64,000 nt of DNA, taken from contig CATOTJ020000003.1 in assembly GCA_951813525.2 (NCBI GenBank), positions 496,001 through 560,000 of the forward strand, in the 5' to 3' direction. This DNA comes from Thermohalobaculum sp951813525 (GTDB lineage Bacteria; Pseudomonadota; Alphaproteobacteria; Rhodobacterales; Rhodobacteraceae). Shown in pieces: positions 35,733 through 44,283 of this stretch. Under the pieces are notes generated by a model, which worked only from the letters and a program-made list of their open reading frames with translations, did not search any database and was not told the DNA's origin. The first letter of the stretch is position 1. Every line of letters begins with the position of its first letter. The position numbers and the translations under genes are program-made.

Positions 35733-35884
35733 CCAGGCCCCATGCCCCTGATGCGCTGGCCCTTTCGGGCGCGGTAGGGCGGCCAGCCGGGACAGGGATG
35801 TGATATCGGGCCAGGCGGCTGAACGGACCGGACGATGACGCGAACGGAACAGCGCTTGTTCGCTTCGCCTGCTAGCCATTTGCG

Positions 35885-36823
35885 ATGACCAATGTTGCCG
35901 ATGCCCCGATGCAGACCGGAGCGGTCCTGCGGGCCGTCATGGCGATCATGGCAGGGATATTTCTGCTGGATCTGATGGCGGTGCTGATCCGGATGCTTTC
36001 TGCGACCTACCCGGCATCCGAACTGGCCGTGTTCCGCAATCTGTTCGGTCTGGTGCCGTCGGCACTGGTTTTGATGGCTTCGGCCGACTGGGTCGCGCGG
36101 GGCAGGCCGTGGCGCGTGCGCCAATGGCCCATCTTGGTGGCGCGCGGGCTGGCGGTGACGGCCGCTCAGTTTTGCTTTTACCTGGCGCTGATGCAGTTGG
36201 AATTCGCGACGGCCTCGACGCTGGTCTTCGCGGGACCGATGATCCTGACGGCGCTGTCGGTCCCTGTTCTGGGCGACTGGGTCGGGCCGTGGCGCTGGGG
36301 CGCGGTGGTGATCGGCTTTGTGGGGATTGTGATGATCATGCGGCCGGGTAGCGACGTATTCACCCTGGCCGCATTGCTGCCGGTCGGTGCGGCTGCCGGT
36401 TATGCGGTCGCCTCGGTTCTGATCCGGCTGATCGACCGCGAGGTGCCGACGCCCCAGGTCAATCTATACTCGGGCTTTGCAGCCTTGGTGGGCGCAACCG
36501 CATTGATGACAGTGCTGGAACAACCGGTTTGGATACAATCCTGGCAGGACCTGGCCTTGATCGCGGCGATGGGCATCTCGGGCAGCATCGGGGTGCTGTT
36601 TCTGATTGTTGCCTACCGGCTGGTCCAACCATCGATCGTTGCGCCGTTTGAGTATTCGGGGATCCTTTTCGCGTTCATCCTTGGATGGATCTTTTTCGAT
36701 GAGGCGCCGGTCGACCGGCTGTTCCCCGGTGTTTTGCTGATCGTCGGCGCAGGGTTGCTGATCGTCTGGCGCGAGCGGCGCATCGCAGCATTGCGACCGC
36801 CCGTGGCGAGGGTCCGGCAATGA
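35885..36823 (+). CDS. EamA/DMT-family transporter (first of pair)
   Basis: This 312-residue protein has ten membrane helices arranged as two EamA repeats, typical of drug/metabolite exporters such as RhtA or YdcZ relatives. Its stop overlaps the next transporter gene by ATGA. Substrate unknown. The 150 bp before it contain no evident terminator, so read-through from the hydantoinase operon is possible. Confidence 0.85.
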   Translation: MTNVADAPMQTGAVLRAVMAIMAGIFLLDLMAVLIRMLSATYPASELAVFRNLFGLVPSALVLMASADWVARGRPWRVRQWPILVARGLAVTAAQFCFYLALMQLEFATASTLVFAGPMILTALSVPVLGDWVGPWRWGAVVIGFVGIVMIMRPGSDVFTLAALLPVGAAAGYAVASVLIRLIDREVPTPQVNLYSGFAALVGATALMTVLEQPVWIQSWQDLALIAAMGISGSIGVLFLIVAYRLVQPSIVAPFEYSGILFAFILGWIFFDEAPVDRLFPGVLLIVGAGLLIVWRERRIAALRPPVARVRQ

Positions 36824-37701
36824 ACGCACTGCCTTTGCGCGGCATCCTGCTGATCGTTTTCGGGCTGTCTGCGGCGGCCCTGTCCGGCGGGCTGATGAAG
36901 ATGCTGTCCGAAACGATGCAACCGGTGCTGATCGTGTGGGTCCGGTTCCTGGGCTATTTTCTGCTGATGGTGCCGATTGTGCTGTGGCGCACGGGCGCGG
37001 GTGTGCTGCGGGTTCCGCGCCCGGGAATGCAGGTGTTGCGCGGAATGTGCATGGCCGGATCGACGATCTTCTTTCTGTCAGGGGCCCGGACGCTGGATTA
37101 CGCCGACGCGATTGCGATCCTCTACGCGTATCCGTTTTTTCTGACGCTGCTGGCGCCGTGGCTTTTGGGAGAGAAGGTCAGTCTGGCCGCGTGGATCGGT
37201 GTGGCCGGGGGATTTATCGGCGTCTTGCTGGTCGTTCGGCCAAGTTTTGCCGGGATCGGTCTGGATGCGGTGATGGTATTGGCCTGTGCGATTCTGGTCA
37301 CATCGCAGTTGATCATCAATCGCAAGCTGGGGGCGGTGGCCGACCCGTTGGCGACGTCCTGTTATGGTGCGGCGGTCGCGGCGGTTTTAACGTCGTTCTC
37401 GCTGCCTTGGGTCTGGCAACCCGTGCCGGTGACCGATTGGGGATTGATGGGGTTTGTCATCGTGACAGGTGCGTTGAGCCAGACGGCGATCGTGTTGGCC
37501 TTTACCGGGACCCCGGCATCGGATCTTGCGCCGTTTACCTATTCCGAGCTGATCTCGGCGGTGGTGTTCGGATGGTTGCTGTTCGGGACATTGCCGGATT
37601 GGATCAGTTGGTGCGGGATCGCGCTGATCTGCTTTTCAGGGATCGCGGTGGCGCGGGCGATGGCAATGCGCAATGTTCCGCGCCGGGCGCCGAAGATCTG
37701 A
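36820..37701 (+). CDS. EamA/DMT-family transporter (second of pair)
   Basis: This 293-residue EamA-type protein has ten helices and is homologous to the upstream gene, which it overlaps by four bases. Paired DMT genes may form heterodimers or have arisen by duplication; the two are diverged in sequence. It converges on cobD with an 18-bp gap and no obvious terminator. Confidence 0.85.
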   Translation: MNALPLRGILLIVFGLSAAALSGGLMKMLSETMQPVLIVWVRFLGYFLLMVPIVLWRTGAGVLRVPRPGMQVLRGMCMAGSTIFFLSGARTLDYADAIAILYAYPFFLTLLAPWLLGEKVSLAAWIGVAGGFIGVLLVVRPSFAGIGLDAVMVLACAILVTSQLIINRKLGAVADPLATSCYGAAVAAVLTSFSLPWVWQPVPVTDWGLMGFVIVTGALSQTAIVLAFTGTPASDLAPFTYSELISAVVFGWLLFGTLPDWISWCGIALICFSGIAVARAMAMRNVPRRAPKI

Positions 37702-37719
37702 ATCAGCCGGGTGCTTTCT

Positions 37720-38646
37720 TCAGAGAAGGGTGAAGAGACCGGCCGCCAGCGCGGCGGCGACAATCCCCGCCCAGGCGCGCCACAACAGGATACAAGCGGC
37801 ATCGATATCGGCGGCCGTTGCCGCGCGCCGCCCGTCTGCATTGATATAGGCATCGTCAATGGTTCCGACGCCCGCATAGGTGCGCGGACCGGCCAGAGCG
37901 ACGCCCAGACTGGCGGCCATGGCCGCCTCGGGCCAGCCGGCATTGGGCGAGCGGTGGTGACCTGCGTCACGTATCATGGTTTGGGCGGCCTGCGCCCCGC
38001 CGCCGACGAAGCAAAACAGGGCGCCGGTCAGGCGGGCCGGGATCAGATTGACCAGATCGTCGAGCCGCGCTGCGGCCCAGCCGAAGGCAAGGTGGCGTTC
38101 AGTGCGGTGTCCAATCATGGAATCTGCCGTGTTGATCGCCTTGTAGAGCGCGATCCCCGGCAATCCGGCGATTGCGAACCAGAAAGCCGGAGCGGCGACG
38201 CCGTCGCTGAAGTTTTCGGCCGCAGATTCGATTGCCGCACGGGCAACGGCGGGTTCGTCCAGCGTGTCGGGGTCGCGCCCGACAATAAGACCGACGGATC
38301 GGCGGCCCTCGGCAAGGCTTTGGCGCAGCCCTTCTGCCACCGCGCTGACATGCTGGATAAGCGACCGGTGGGCGAGCAGAATGGCGCCCGCCAGAATTTC
38401 GATCACCCACCCATAGGGTAAGAACCAGGGCACGATCGAGATTGCCCCGACAAGTACGAGAACGATTGCGAGCGCCAAGCAACCCCGCAGGCGCCGCGCC
38501 GATCCGCGGTTCAATCGCGTGTCCAGCCAGCCGATCAGCCGTCCGATCGCCACAATCGGGTGGGAGACGCGCGACCAGAGCCGGGGAGGCTCGCCCAGGA
38601 CCGCATCCAGGATCAAAGCGATGGCAAGAACGAGAGGCGCCGACAT
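37720..38646 (-). CDS. cobD: Adenosylcobinamide-phosphate synthase
   Basis: CobD/CbiB joins adenosylcobyric acid to aminopropanol (phosphate) in the membrane stage of cobalamin synthesis. The 308-residue protein has four to five membrane helices, the N-terminal ALILDAVLGEPPRLWSRVSH and HPIVAIGRLI motif, and SENFSDGVAAPAFWFAIAG and AINTADSMIGH segments typical of the family. No other cob genes are in the window. Confidence 0.9.
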   Translation of the reverse strand: MSAPLVLAIALILDAVLGEPPRLWSRVSHPIVAIGRLIGWLDTRLNRGSARRLRGCLALAIVLVLVGAISIVPWFLPYGWVIEILAGAILLAHRSLIQHVSAVAEGLRQSLAEGRRSVGLIVGRDPDTLDEPAVARAAIESAAENFSDGVAAPAFWFAIAGLPGIALYKAINTADSMIGHRTERHLAFGWAAARLDDLVNLIPARLTGALFCFVGGGAQAAQTMIRDAGHHRSPNAGWPEAAMAASLGVALAGPRTYAGVGTIDDAYINADGRRAATAADIDAACILLWRAWAGIVAAALAAGLFTLL

Positions 38647-38681
38647 TCAGAGCCCGGAGCCAGCCCCGGGACCGCGCCCGA

Positions 38682-39464
38682 TCACTTGAGCTTGCACGCG
38701 CCGCGCGGTGAGCGGGGCGGCGTGGCACACAATGTCCGGGCCGCTGCATATGCGCCCGCCACCTTGGCCACATAGTCGCGCGTTTCGGCGTAGGGCGGGA
38801 CACCTTTGTGGCGGTCTACAGCGCCCTCGCCAGCATTATACCCGGCCAGCGCCAGCACGGCATCGCCGTTATAGCGGCGCAGCAGCCAATCGAGATAATG
38901 CGCACCGCCGCGAATGTTCTGCGATGGCTGATAGCGGTCAGAGACGCCAAATCGCGTCGCCGTGGCCGGCATCAGCTGCATCAGACCACCAGCGCCTTTC
39001 GGGCTGCGTGCTGTTTTCTGACCGTTCGATTCAACTGCGATGACCGCGATCAGCAGGGGGATCGAGACATTGCGGCGCTTTGCTTCGCGTTCCAAGAAGG
39101 CGCGATAGTTGGTCAGGATGCGCTGCGCGGTGGCGCGCGAACCGAAAACCGCTTTTCCCTTTGCCCGGCCCTTTTCGATGACGGTCATCACCGTGCCCCA
39201 GCGTTCCTTGCTGGCAGCGGCGCGCGATGTGGAAACTTCGCCCCAGAACCATTTGAACGCCTGGCGGCCATAGACCTTTCGATTGCGCTTGGGCACGAGC
39301 GAGGGGTGCATCAGGCGCTTGCTGACGCGGCCCTTGGGCGGTTCGACATGCTTGGCGGCGGCCAGTTCGATCGTCTGCGCGCGAGCGGGCGTGCCTGCCG
39401 GTGCCATCAATGACAGCGCGAACAGTCCCAGACCTGCAATGACCGCAAGGCGCAGCGCGCGCAT
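38682..39464 (-). CDS. Exported lytic transglycosylase (SLT domain)
   Basis: This 260-residue precursor has a signal peptide ending near ARAQ and a C-terminal SLT domain (about 130-245). The catalytic Glu is in VIAVESNGQ, followed by KGAGGLMQLMPATA, and ALAGYNAGEGAV matches the substrate groove motif. It would cut peptidoglycan. The ATG at 39464 has GGGGAAG upstream; an in-frame TTG at 39476 is less likely. It lies downstream of the T6SS kinase gene on the same strand; a role in letting the T6SS cross the wall is possible but not shown. Confidence 0.87.
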   Translation of the reverse strand: MRALRLAVIAGLGLFALSLMAPAGTPARAQTIELAAAKHVEPPKGRVSKRLMHPSLVPKRNRKVYGRQAFKWFWGEVSTSRAAASKERWGTVMTVIEKGRAKGKAVFGSRATAQRILTNYRAFLEREAKRRNVSIPLLIAVIAVESNGQKTARSPKGAGGLMQLMPATATRFGVSDRYQPSQNIRGGAHYLDWLLRRYNGDAVLALAGYNAGEGAVDRHKGVPPYAETRDYVAKVAGAYAAARTLCATPPRSPRGACKLK

Positions 39465-39539
39465 GGTCTTCCCCAATTTAGATCGTTTTGCCTGTCAGGC
39501 GACATTACCACTCAGGCCCCCATAATGGTAAGGGGTCGA

Positions 39540-39560
39540 ATTGTCATGCTCTGTGACAAT
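39540..39560. promoter_or_regulatory. Perfect inverted repeat upstream of the lytic transglycosylase gene
   Basis: ATTGTCA and TGACAAT arms (7 bp each) surround a 7-nt spacer, 76 bp before the transglycosylase start and just beyond the ppkA stop. The flanks lack a T-run, so it looks more like an operator than a terminator. Confidence 0.4.
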
Positions 39561-39576
39561 CGTTACGGGTTTTCGG

Positions 39577-42500
39577 CTATTTCAGGACAAAAAACGCCAG
39601 AGCCAGCGATGCCGTGCCTTGTTGAGCCGCTGCCAGCAACTGATTGAGCGTTGCATCGGGCGCAATTCCGGACCCGTCGCGCGGACGCGCCGCAATCAGG
39701 ATTTGCGGACCGTCGCCGCCGCGGATCTTGACGTTGAAACCGATTTCACCGCCCGCTTCCCGGATGAAGCGGGTCAAATCCGTGATGCCGGCCAGATCGT
39801 CGAACAGAAACAGTCGCGCGCCCCGGCCACCAACGATTTTGCCCGCAAGCTCGTCACCCGCGACCAGATTGTCCTTTATCAGACGGATAACGATGGAATT
39901 GTCCAGGGCCTCTGGCCCGACCTGATCCAGCACGCCGACGATGGGGCATTGTTCGAGAGAGATCGGGCGCATGACGATGCTGGCCTCGAACCCCTGATCG
40001 CGCTTGAATTCCTTGTCGAAGGTCAGAACCTGAGGGATATGCGCCTTGGAGGCGAAGACTTCGATCTTGGCCAGGTCCGGACCAAGCTGGACCGGGCGGG
40101 AATGGAAACATTCGCCGCCCTCGTATCCGAGGATGTAGTCGCGGACATTCCGGTTTTCGATCGGGCGTTCGACGCTGAGGGCAACTGTGATGGAATCGGA
40201 TAGCAGCCCTTCGCTGTCAACGGCTGCGACTTTCAGCGTGTAATCGCCATATTCGGCGGGCACGCCCGAGATTTCGGCAATCCCGCCGGTGACCATGCGA
40301 ATGGCCAGCCCGTTCGGAACGTCGCCCTGAATCTTGAGTTCCAGATTGATGGCGCCGTCCTCATCGAAAAACGACCCGAGCCGCACCTTCATCGGTTTGC
40401 CCTGACTGGCCGTCAGCGTATCCGGCGCCCGATCACTGATGGTCGGCGGCAGATTCTTGGGCTTGGCAATGGCCGCGAGCGCGGTGTTGTCGCTGCCCGA
40501 GGTGGTTGGCTTTGTCGGTGTCAGGCTGCCACCCGTGCCGCTGTCTTTTCCGTTGCCTGTAAACGGGAGGGCGAGATCATCATCGTCACCGGATTTGACC
40601 GTCGCCCCGGCTTCGGCCCCGGTCGGCGCCGAAAGACTGGTCGGCAACGAGGTGGCAACGGTGGGTTCGGCCAGATCATCGGCGGGATCGGTGCCATCTG
40701 TCAGGGGTTTGGTTGACAACGACGGGTCTTTGATATCGTCGCCGCCGGACAGCGTGGGCGCCGATATATCGGAACCTGGCCTGGTGGCATCGCCGCCCGT
40801 TCCCAGAACTGTGGCAGATGCGTCATCGGTTGCGCCCGGCGTTGTGAGGGACGTCGTCGTCGGGGGTTTACCAGAATCCGGCGCACTGGAATCGCCGCCC
40901 ACGGGTATCGGGATCAACCCGACGCCTGTTGCCGAGCCGTCGGTCAAGCTGCTGGGCGTGCCGCCGCCGGGGCGCACAGGCGAGGTGTCGGACCCGATGG
41001 TCGTGGGAACACTTGCCATGTCGGTGTCGGCCCCCGGCGAAATATCGCCGGGCACTGTTGTCGTAATCGTCGGCTCGACGATCGACGTGTCGGTATCGTT
41101 GGTGCCATCGCTGTCCGTATCTTTGACTGCCGCGGTGTCAGTGTCGGTGTCGGTGCCAGTGTCAGTGCCAGTGCCAGTGTTAGTATCTTTGTCTTTGTCG
41201 CCATTGTCGGCGCTATCGGCGGCGTCCGAATCCGATCCAGTATCGCCGCTGGCCGCGTCCGGTGTCTTCGGGTCGTCTTTGTCAGCCGTAACGTCATCGG
41301 GCGCTTTATCCGCGTCGGCAACGGAGGGGTCGGTGGTCTCGCCCGGCGTTTTTATTCCGGTATCCGCCGTCCCGTCGCCGCCCGCCAGCGTGGGAGCGTC
41401 GGGTGTTTTCGGCTCGCCCGGATCGGTGCTGTCAGTGGTGGATACGTCGTCGTCATCGGTTGTAGATGTATCGGACGATGCGATGGTCGTATCGTCGTCG
41501 CCATCCTTGCCATCGTCGCCGTCAGCGCGATCATCATCGCGATCATCATCATCGACGCCAGCCGTGTTGTCATCTGTGCCGTCGGCGTCGGCGATCCCGC
41601 CATTTGTGCCGTCCTTCGGATCCCCTGTGCCGTTATTAAGATCATTGTTCTGGAGGATGACAAACGCAGCAATGCCGCCAGCGACAACCGCGCCCGTGAA
41701 CAGAATGCTGAGAAACTTGAGCGGACCGCCGCGGCGGCGTTTTTCCGGAGCTGCCACCGCCTGATCGCGCGGATGCGCCGCCGCGCCCTGTTGCGGCGGA
41801 TGGCTGGGTGCCTGTTGCGGCGGATAGCTGGGCTGTTGTTGTGGATAGCCTGTTTGCTGCGGCGGGTATCCGCCGGGTTGTTGCGGCGGATAACCTGGCG
41901 CCTGCTGCGGCGGCGCTGTGGCCGCGCCGGCGAAGCCGCCTGGCGCAATCTGCGTCGCATCATGGGCCGGGGGCGCGCCGCCCCAGGCCGGTGCCATCGC
42001 CACGGGCGTCGGCGTCGACGGGTTCCAGGTTGCAACCGCCTCCATCGATGGTGGACGGTTGGCGGGGTCAGGTTGCAGCATCCAGTTTATCAGCGGCTGG
42101 ATATAGGCCGGGACCGAAGAAAGATCGGGGACGACCCGGCGTTTTTCGATTACTTCGACCTGGCTGCCGCCCATGTCGAGCGGTTGGCCGATTGCTGCTT
42201 CGGCAAAGACAAGGCCCAGCGAATAGATATCGGACTGGGCCGTCACCTCGCCGTTTCCAAGACCCAGTTGCTCGGGCGAGACATATTTCAGCTTACCGGC
42301 GAATCCCGATCCGATCAGCGTGCCTTCGCCCGACGAGGTCGTCTTGGCGATGCCGAAATCAATGATCTTGGCGCGGTTCACATCGTTACCGACCAGGATG
42401 ATATTGTCGGGCGACAGATCGCGGTGGACGATGCCTGCCTTGTGCGCGGCATGCAGACCGCCAGCGATCCGCGGCAGCAGGACCGACATTTCGCCTTCGT

Positions 42501-42846
42501 TCATCGGATACGAACGAACGCGGTCGCCCAGGGCCGGGCCTTCGGCGTATTCCATCGCCAGATACGGCCGGTTGAGGGTCGGATCGACCGAGAAGACGTA
42601 ATACCGGACAATCGCCTCGTGATAGAGGCCGTGAAGTGTCGAGGCTTCTTTTCGGAAGAGATCCAGAATCAGCTCGTTATTGGCATGTTCCGGCAGGATC
42701 ATCTTGATCGCCACCTTGTCGCCGGTCTGGACGACGTGACCGATATAGACCTCGCCCATCCCGCCCATGGCGATGCGCTCATCTATTTCGTAGATGCCGT
42801 TGAGCTGCGTGCCTGCCGGAACGCCGCCACCTTCCACATGGGTCAT
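39577..42846 (-). CDS. ppkA: T6SS-associated Ser/Thr protein kinase PpkA with periplasmic cadherin-like region
   Basis: This 1089-residue membrane kinase is expected to phosphorylate T6SS components. Kinase domain about 19-270: Gly loop AMGGMGEVY, Lys48 in VAIK, HRDLSPDN (catalytic Asp143, Ser where most kinases have Lys), DFG at 163. Then comes a PPQQ-repeat stretch (about 295-370) and one membrane helix (about 377-399). A very acidic Asp/Thr/Ser-rich linker follows (about 405-790). A cadherin-like/Ig-like domain (about 799-892) and a unique C-terminal domain containing YILGYEGGECFHSRP complete the periplasmic part. The ATG at 42846 overlaps the pppA stop (ATGA). Confidence 0.88.
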   Translation of the reverse strand: MTHVEGGGVPAGTQLNGIYEIDERIAMGGMGEVYIGHVVQTGDKVAIKMILPEHANNELILDLFRKEASTLHGLYHEAIVRYYVFSVDPTLNRPYLAMEYAEGPALGDRVRSYPMNEGEMSVLLPRIAGGLHAAHKAGIVHRDLSPDNIILVGNDVNRAKIIDFGIAKTTSSGEGTLIGSGFAGKLKYVSPEQLGLGNGEVTAQSDIYSLGLVFAEAAIGQPLDMGGSQVEVIEKRRVVPDLSSVPAYIQPLINWMLQPDPANRPPSMEAVATWNPSTPTPVAMAPAWGGAPPAHDATQIAPGGFAGAATAPPQQAPGYPPQQPGGYPPQQTGYPQQQPSYPPQQAPSHPPQQGAAAHPRDQAVAAPEKRRRGGPLKFLSILFTGAVVAGGIAAFVILQNNDLNNGTGDPKDGTNGGIADADGTDDNTAGVDDDDRDDDRADGDDGKDGDDDTTIASSDTSTTDDDDVSTTDSTDPGEPKTPDAPTLAGGDGTADTGIKTPGETTDPSVADADKAPDDVTADKDDPKTPDAASGDTGSDSDAADSADNGDKDKDTNTGTGTDTGTDTDTDTAAVKDTDSDGTNDTDTSIVEPTITTTVPGDISPGADTDMASVPTTIGSDTSPVRPGGGTPSSLTDGSATGVGLIPIPVGGDSSAPDSGKPPTTTSLTTPGATDDASATVLGTGGDATRPGSDISAPTLSGGDDIKDPSLSTKPLTDGTDPADDLAEPTVATSLPTSLSAPTGAEAGATVKSGDDDDLALPFTGNGKDSGTGGSLTPTKPTTSGSDNTALAAIAKPKNLPPTISDRAPDTLTASQGKPMKVRLGSFFDEDGAINLELKIQGDVPNGLAIRMVTGGIAEISGVPAEYGDYTLKVAAVDSEGLLSDSITVALSVERPIENRNVRDYILGYEGGECFHSRPVQLGPDLAKIEVFASKAHIPQVLTFDKEFKRDQGFEASIVMRPISLEQCPIVGVLDQVGPEALDNSIVIRLIKDNLVAGDELAGKIVGGRGARLFLFDDLAGITDLTRFIREAGGEIGFNVKIRGGDGPQILIAARPRDGSGIAPDATLNQLLAAAQQGTASLALAFFVLK
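41135..41182 (-). repeat. Hexanucleotide tandem repeat inside ppkA
   Basis: Eight consecutive 6-base units of the form GTGTCR/GTGCCA (plus strand) encode alternating Asp/Gly-Thr pairs in the kinase linker. Six-base units keep the frame when copy number changes. Confidence 0.8.
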
Positions 42847-43619
42847 GAACTGCCCCGAATTTCTACAGCGTTGTCCTGAATGATCGCCGTTACCTCTCGG
42901 CATGCCACCGCGATAACGGTTACATTGTCTTTGGCGCCCCGATCCAGTGTTGTATTGATCAGATATTCGACAAAACCACCGATCGGGTTGTGGGACGAGG
43001 CGTGAAGGATCTCGGCGTCGTCGACATGCTCGGTCAAACCGTCAGAGCAGATCAGGAAGAGATCGCCGTCTTCGATCCTGCCTTGATGTATTTCCAGTTC
43101 GGGTTCGTCGAAAACGCCGATCGCCCGCGTTATGACGTTTTTGCGCGGCCAGGTCTTGGCCTCCTCCAAAGTCAGCGTGCCAAGGTCGATCAGTTCCTGC
43201 GCCTCGGTGTGGTCGCGGGTAACCTGTTCGATCTGGCCATGGCGGATGCGATAAACGCGGCTGTCACCGGACCAGACGCAGGCGAACGCGTCTTCATAAA
43301 TCATGAGACTGGCCAGGGTGCAGCCGATCACTGCGTCTTCGCCGCGTTCGGCTGCCGTGCGCCGCAGGATCGCGTTGGCGGCGATCACCCGCGCCTCCAT
43401 CGCCGACAGCAGCCCGCGGGCCGAGGTCGACGGGTTTAGGTTGTCGAGCTCGGCAACCACGGTTTGGCTGGCAAAGTCACCGGCGTCATGCCCGCCCATG
43501 CCATCGGCAACGACCCACAGGCCCAAATCCGGGCGCATCAGCAGGCTGTCTTCGTTCAGCTTACGAACCCGTCCAACATCGGTGGAGCCGTCGCTATCGA
43601 TCCGGAATTTTGGCCTCAC
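42843..43619 (-). CDS. pppA: T6SS-associated PP2C-type protein phosphatase PppA
   Basis: This 258-residue PP2C phosphatase is expected to reverse PpkA phosphorylation. Metal-site motifs are NEDSLL, WVVADGMGGHDAGD, GCTLASLMI, CVWSGDSRVYR, FLICSDGLTEHV and DNVTVIAV. The start is taken as GTG at 43619 (RPKFRIDSDGS follows) with AGGAG eight bases upstream, two bases after the tagF stop; the frame is open to 43682 inside tagF. In some alphaproteobacteria TagF and PppA are one fused protein; here they are separate adjacent genes. Confidence 0.88.
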   Translation of the reverse strand: MRPKFRIDSDGSTDVGRVRKLNEDSLLMRPDLGLWVVADGMGGHDAGDFASQTVVAELDNLNPSTSARGLLSAMEARVIAANAILRRTAAERGEDAVIGCTLASLMIYEDAFACVWSGDSRVYRIRHGQIEQVTRDHTEAQELIDLGTLTLEEAKTWPRKNVITRAIGVFDEPELEIHQGRIEDGDLFLICSDGLTEHVDDAEILHASSHNPIGGFVEYLINTTLDRGAKDNVTVIAVACREVTAIIQDNAVEIRGSS

Positions 43620-43620
43620 G

Positions 43621-44280
43621 TCATGCTTCTCCTGCCACCGGCTCTGTTGGTTGCCCCTGGTCAACGGACAGCATGGAGCCATATTCGACCGGCGATGGAA
43701 AGCCGCGGCGCATAAAGGCGCGGGGCTTTAGCCCGTCCGGACCGGGCGGAATCCACCAATAGGTCAGATCGCCATAAAACAAATCGGCATTCTCAAAGCG
43801 CAGTTGGGTAAAGAGCGCGCGCAGATTGCCTTCGGGGACAAGCGCCAGCGGATTTTCCGGCGGTGCCATCTGGGTCAGGTTCTTGATCAAGGCGTCGTAG
43901 GTTGCCATCGGATCGTCTGACAGCGTGGCCAGCATGTTCGATTCAAGCGCCTCGAACCATTCGTCATGGGGATCAAGATCGGGCGGGGCCAGGGCCTCGT
44001 CATAGATCCCGGCGCAGCACAGGGGAAAATAGCGCCCAACCCCATCAACCGACGGCATGATCGCGCCCACTATGGTGCGCCCGGCAACCCGGCCCCCCAA
44101 CCAGAACCGCCAGATCGGCGAGGCGAGGTAGGTCTGCAACCAGTCCTGGCCCATATCGTTGCGACTTTGCGCAACGGCCGATTGCAGCCATGGGTCCAGA
44201 ACCTCCATCAACTCGGGCGGCATGGCGTTCATGACATAGTCCCGCTTGGCGGGAAGTTTGCCGAAGATGCCGACACCCAT
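43621..44280 (-). CDS. tagF: T6SS-associated protein TagF (ImpM family)
   Basis: TagF is a cytosolic modulator that represses T6SS assembly, often through Fha/TagH. The 219 residues begin with the family signature VGIFGKLPAKRDYV and contain SPIWRFWLGG, VGAIMPSVDGVGRYFPL and the C-terminal WWIPPGP region. It starts three bases after the tssM stop, suggesting coupling, and precedes pppA. Confidence 0.9.
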   Translation of the reverse strand: MGVGIFGKLPAKRDYVMNAMPPELMEVLDPWLQSAVAQSRNDMGQDWLQTYLASPIWRFWLGGRVAGRTIVGAIMPSVDGVGRYFPLCCAGIYDEALAPPDLDPHDEWFEALESNMLATLSDDPMATYDALIKNLTQMAPPENPLALVPEGNLRALFTQLRFENADLFYGDLTYWWIPPGPDGLKPRAFMRRGFPSPVEYGSMLSVDQGQPTEPVAGEA

Positions 44281-44283
44281 CGC

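Noticed and set aside
33549..35879. 776-codon open frame on the minus strand
   Set aside because: Antisense shadow of hyuB and the flavoprotein, Arg/His-rich and without conserved features.
41135..41182. Possible CRISPR-like or regulatory repeat
   Set aside because: Units are 6 bases without spacers and encode a continuous protein segment; no cas genes are present.
40439..41764. 441-codon Ser/Val-rich plus-strand frame
   Set aside because: It is the complement of the Asp/Thr/Ser-rich ppkA linker; its apparent repeat structure comes from that low-complexity DNA.
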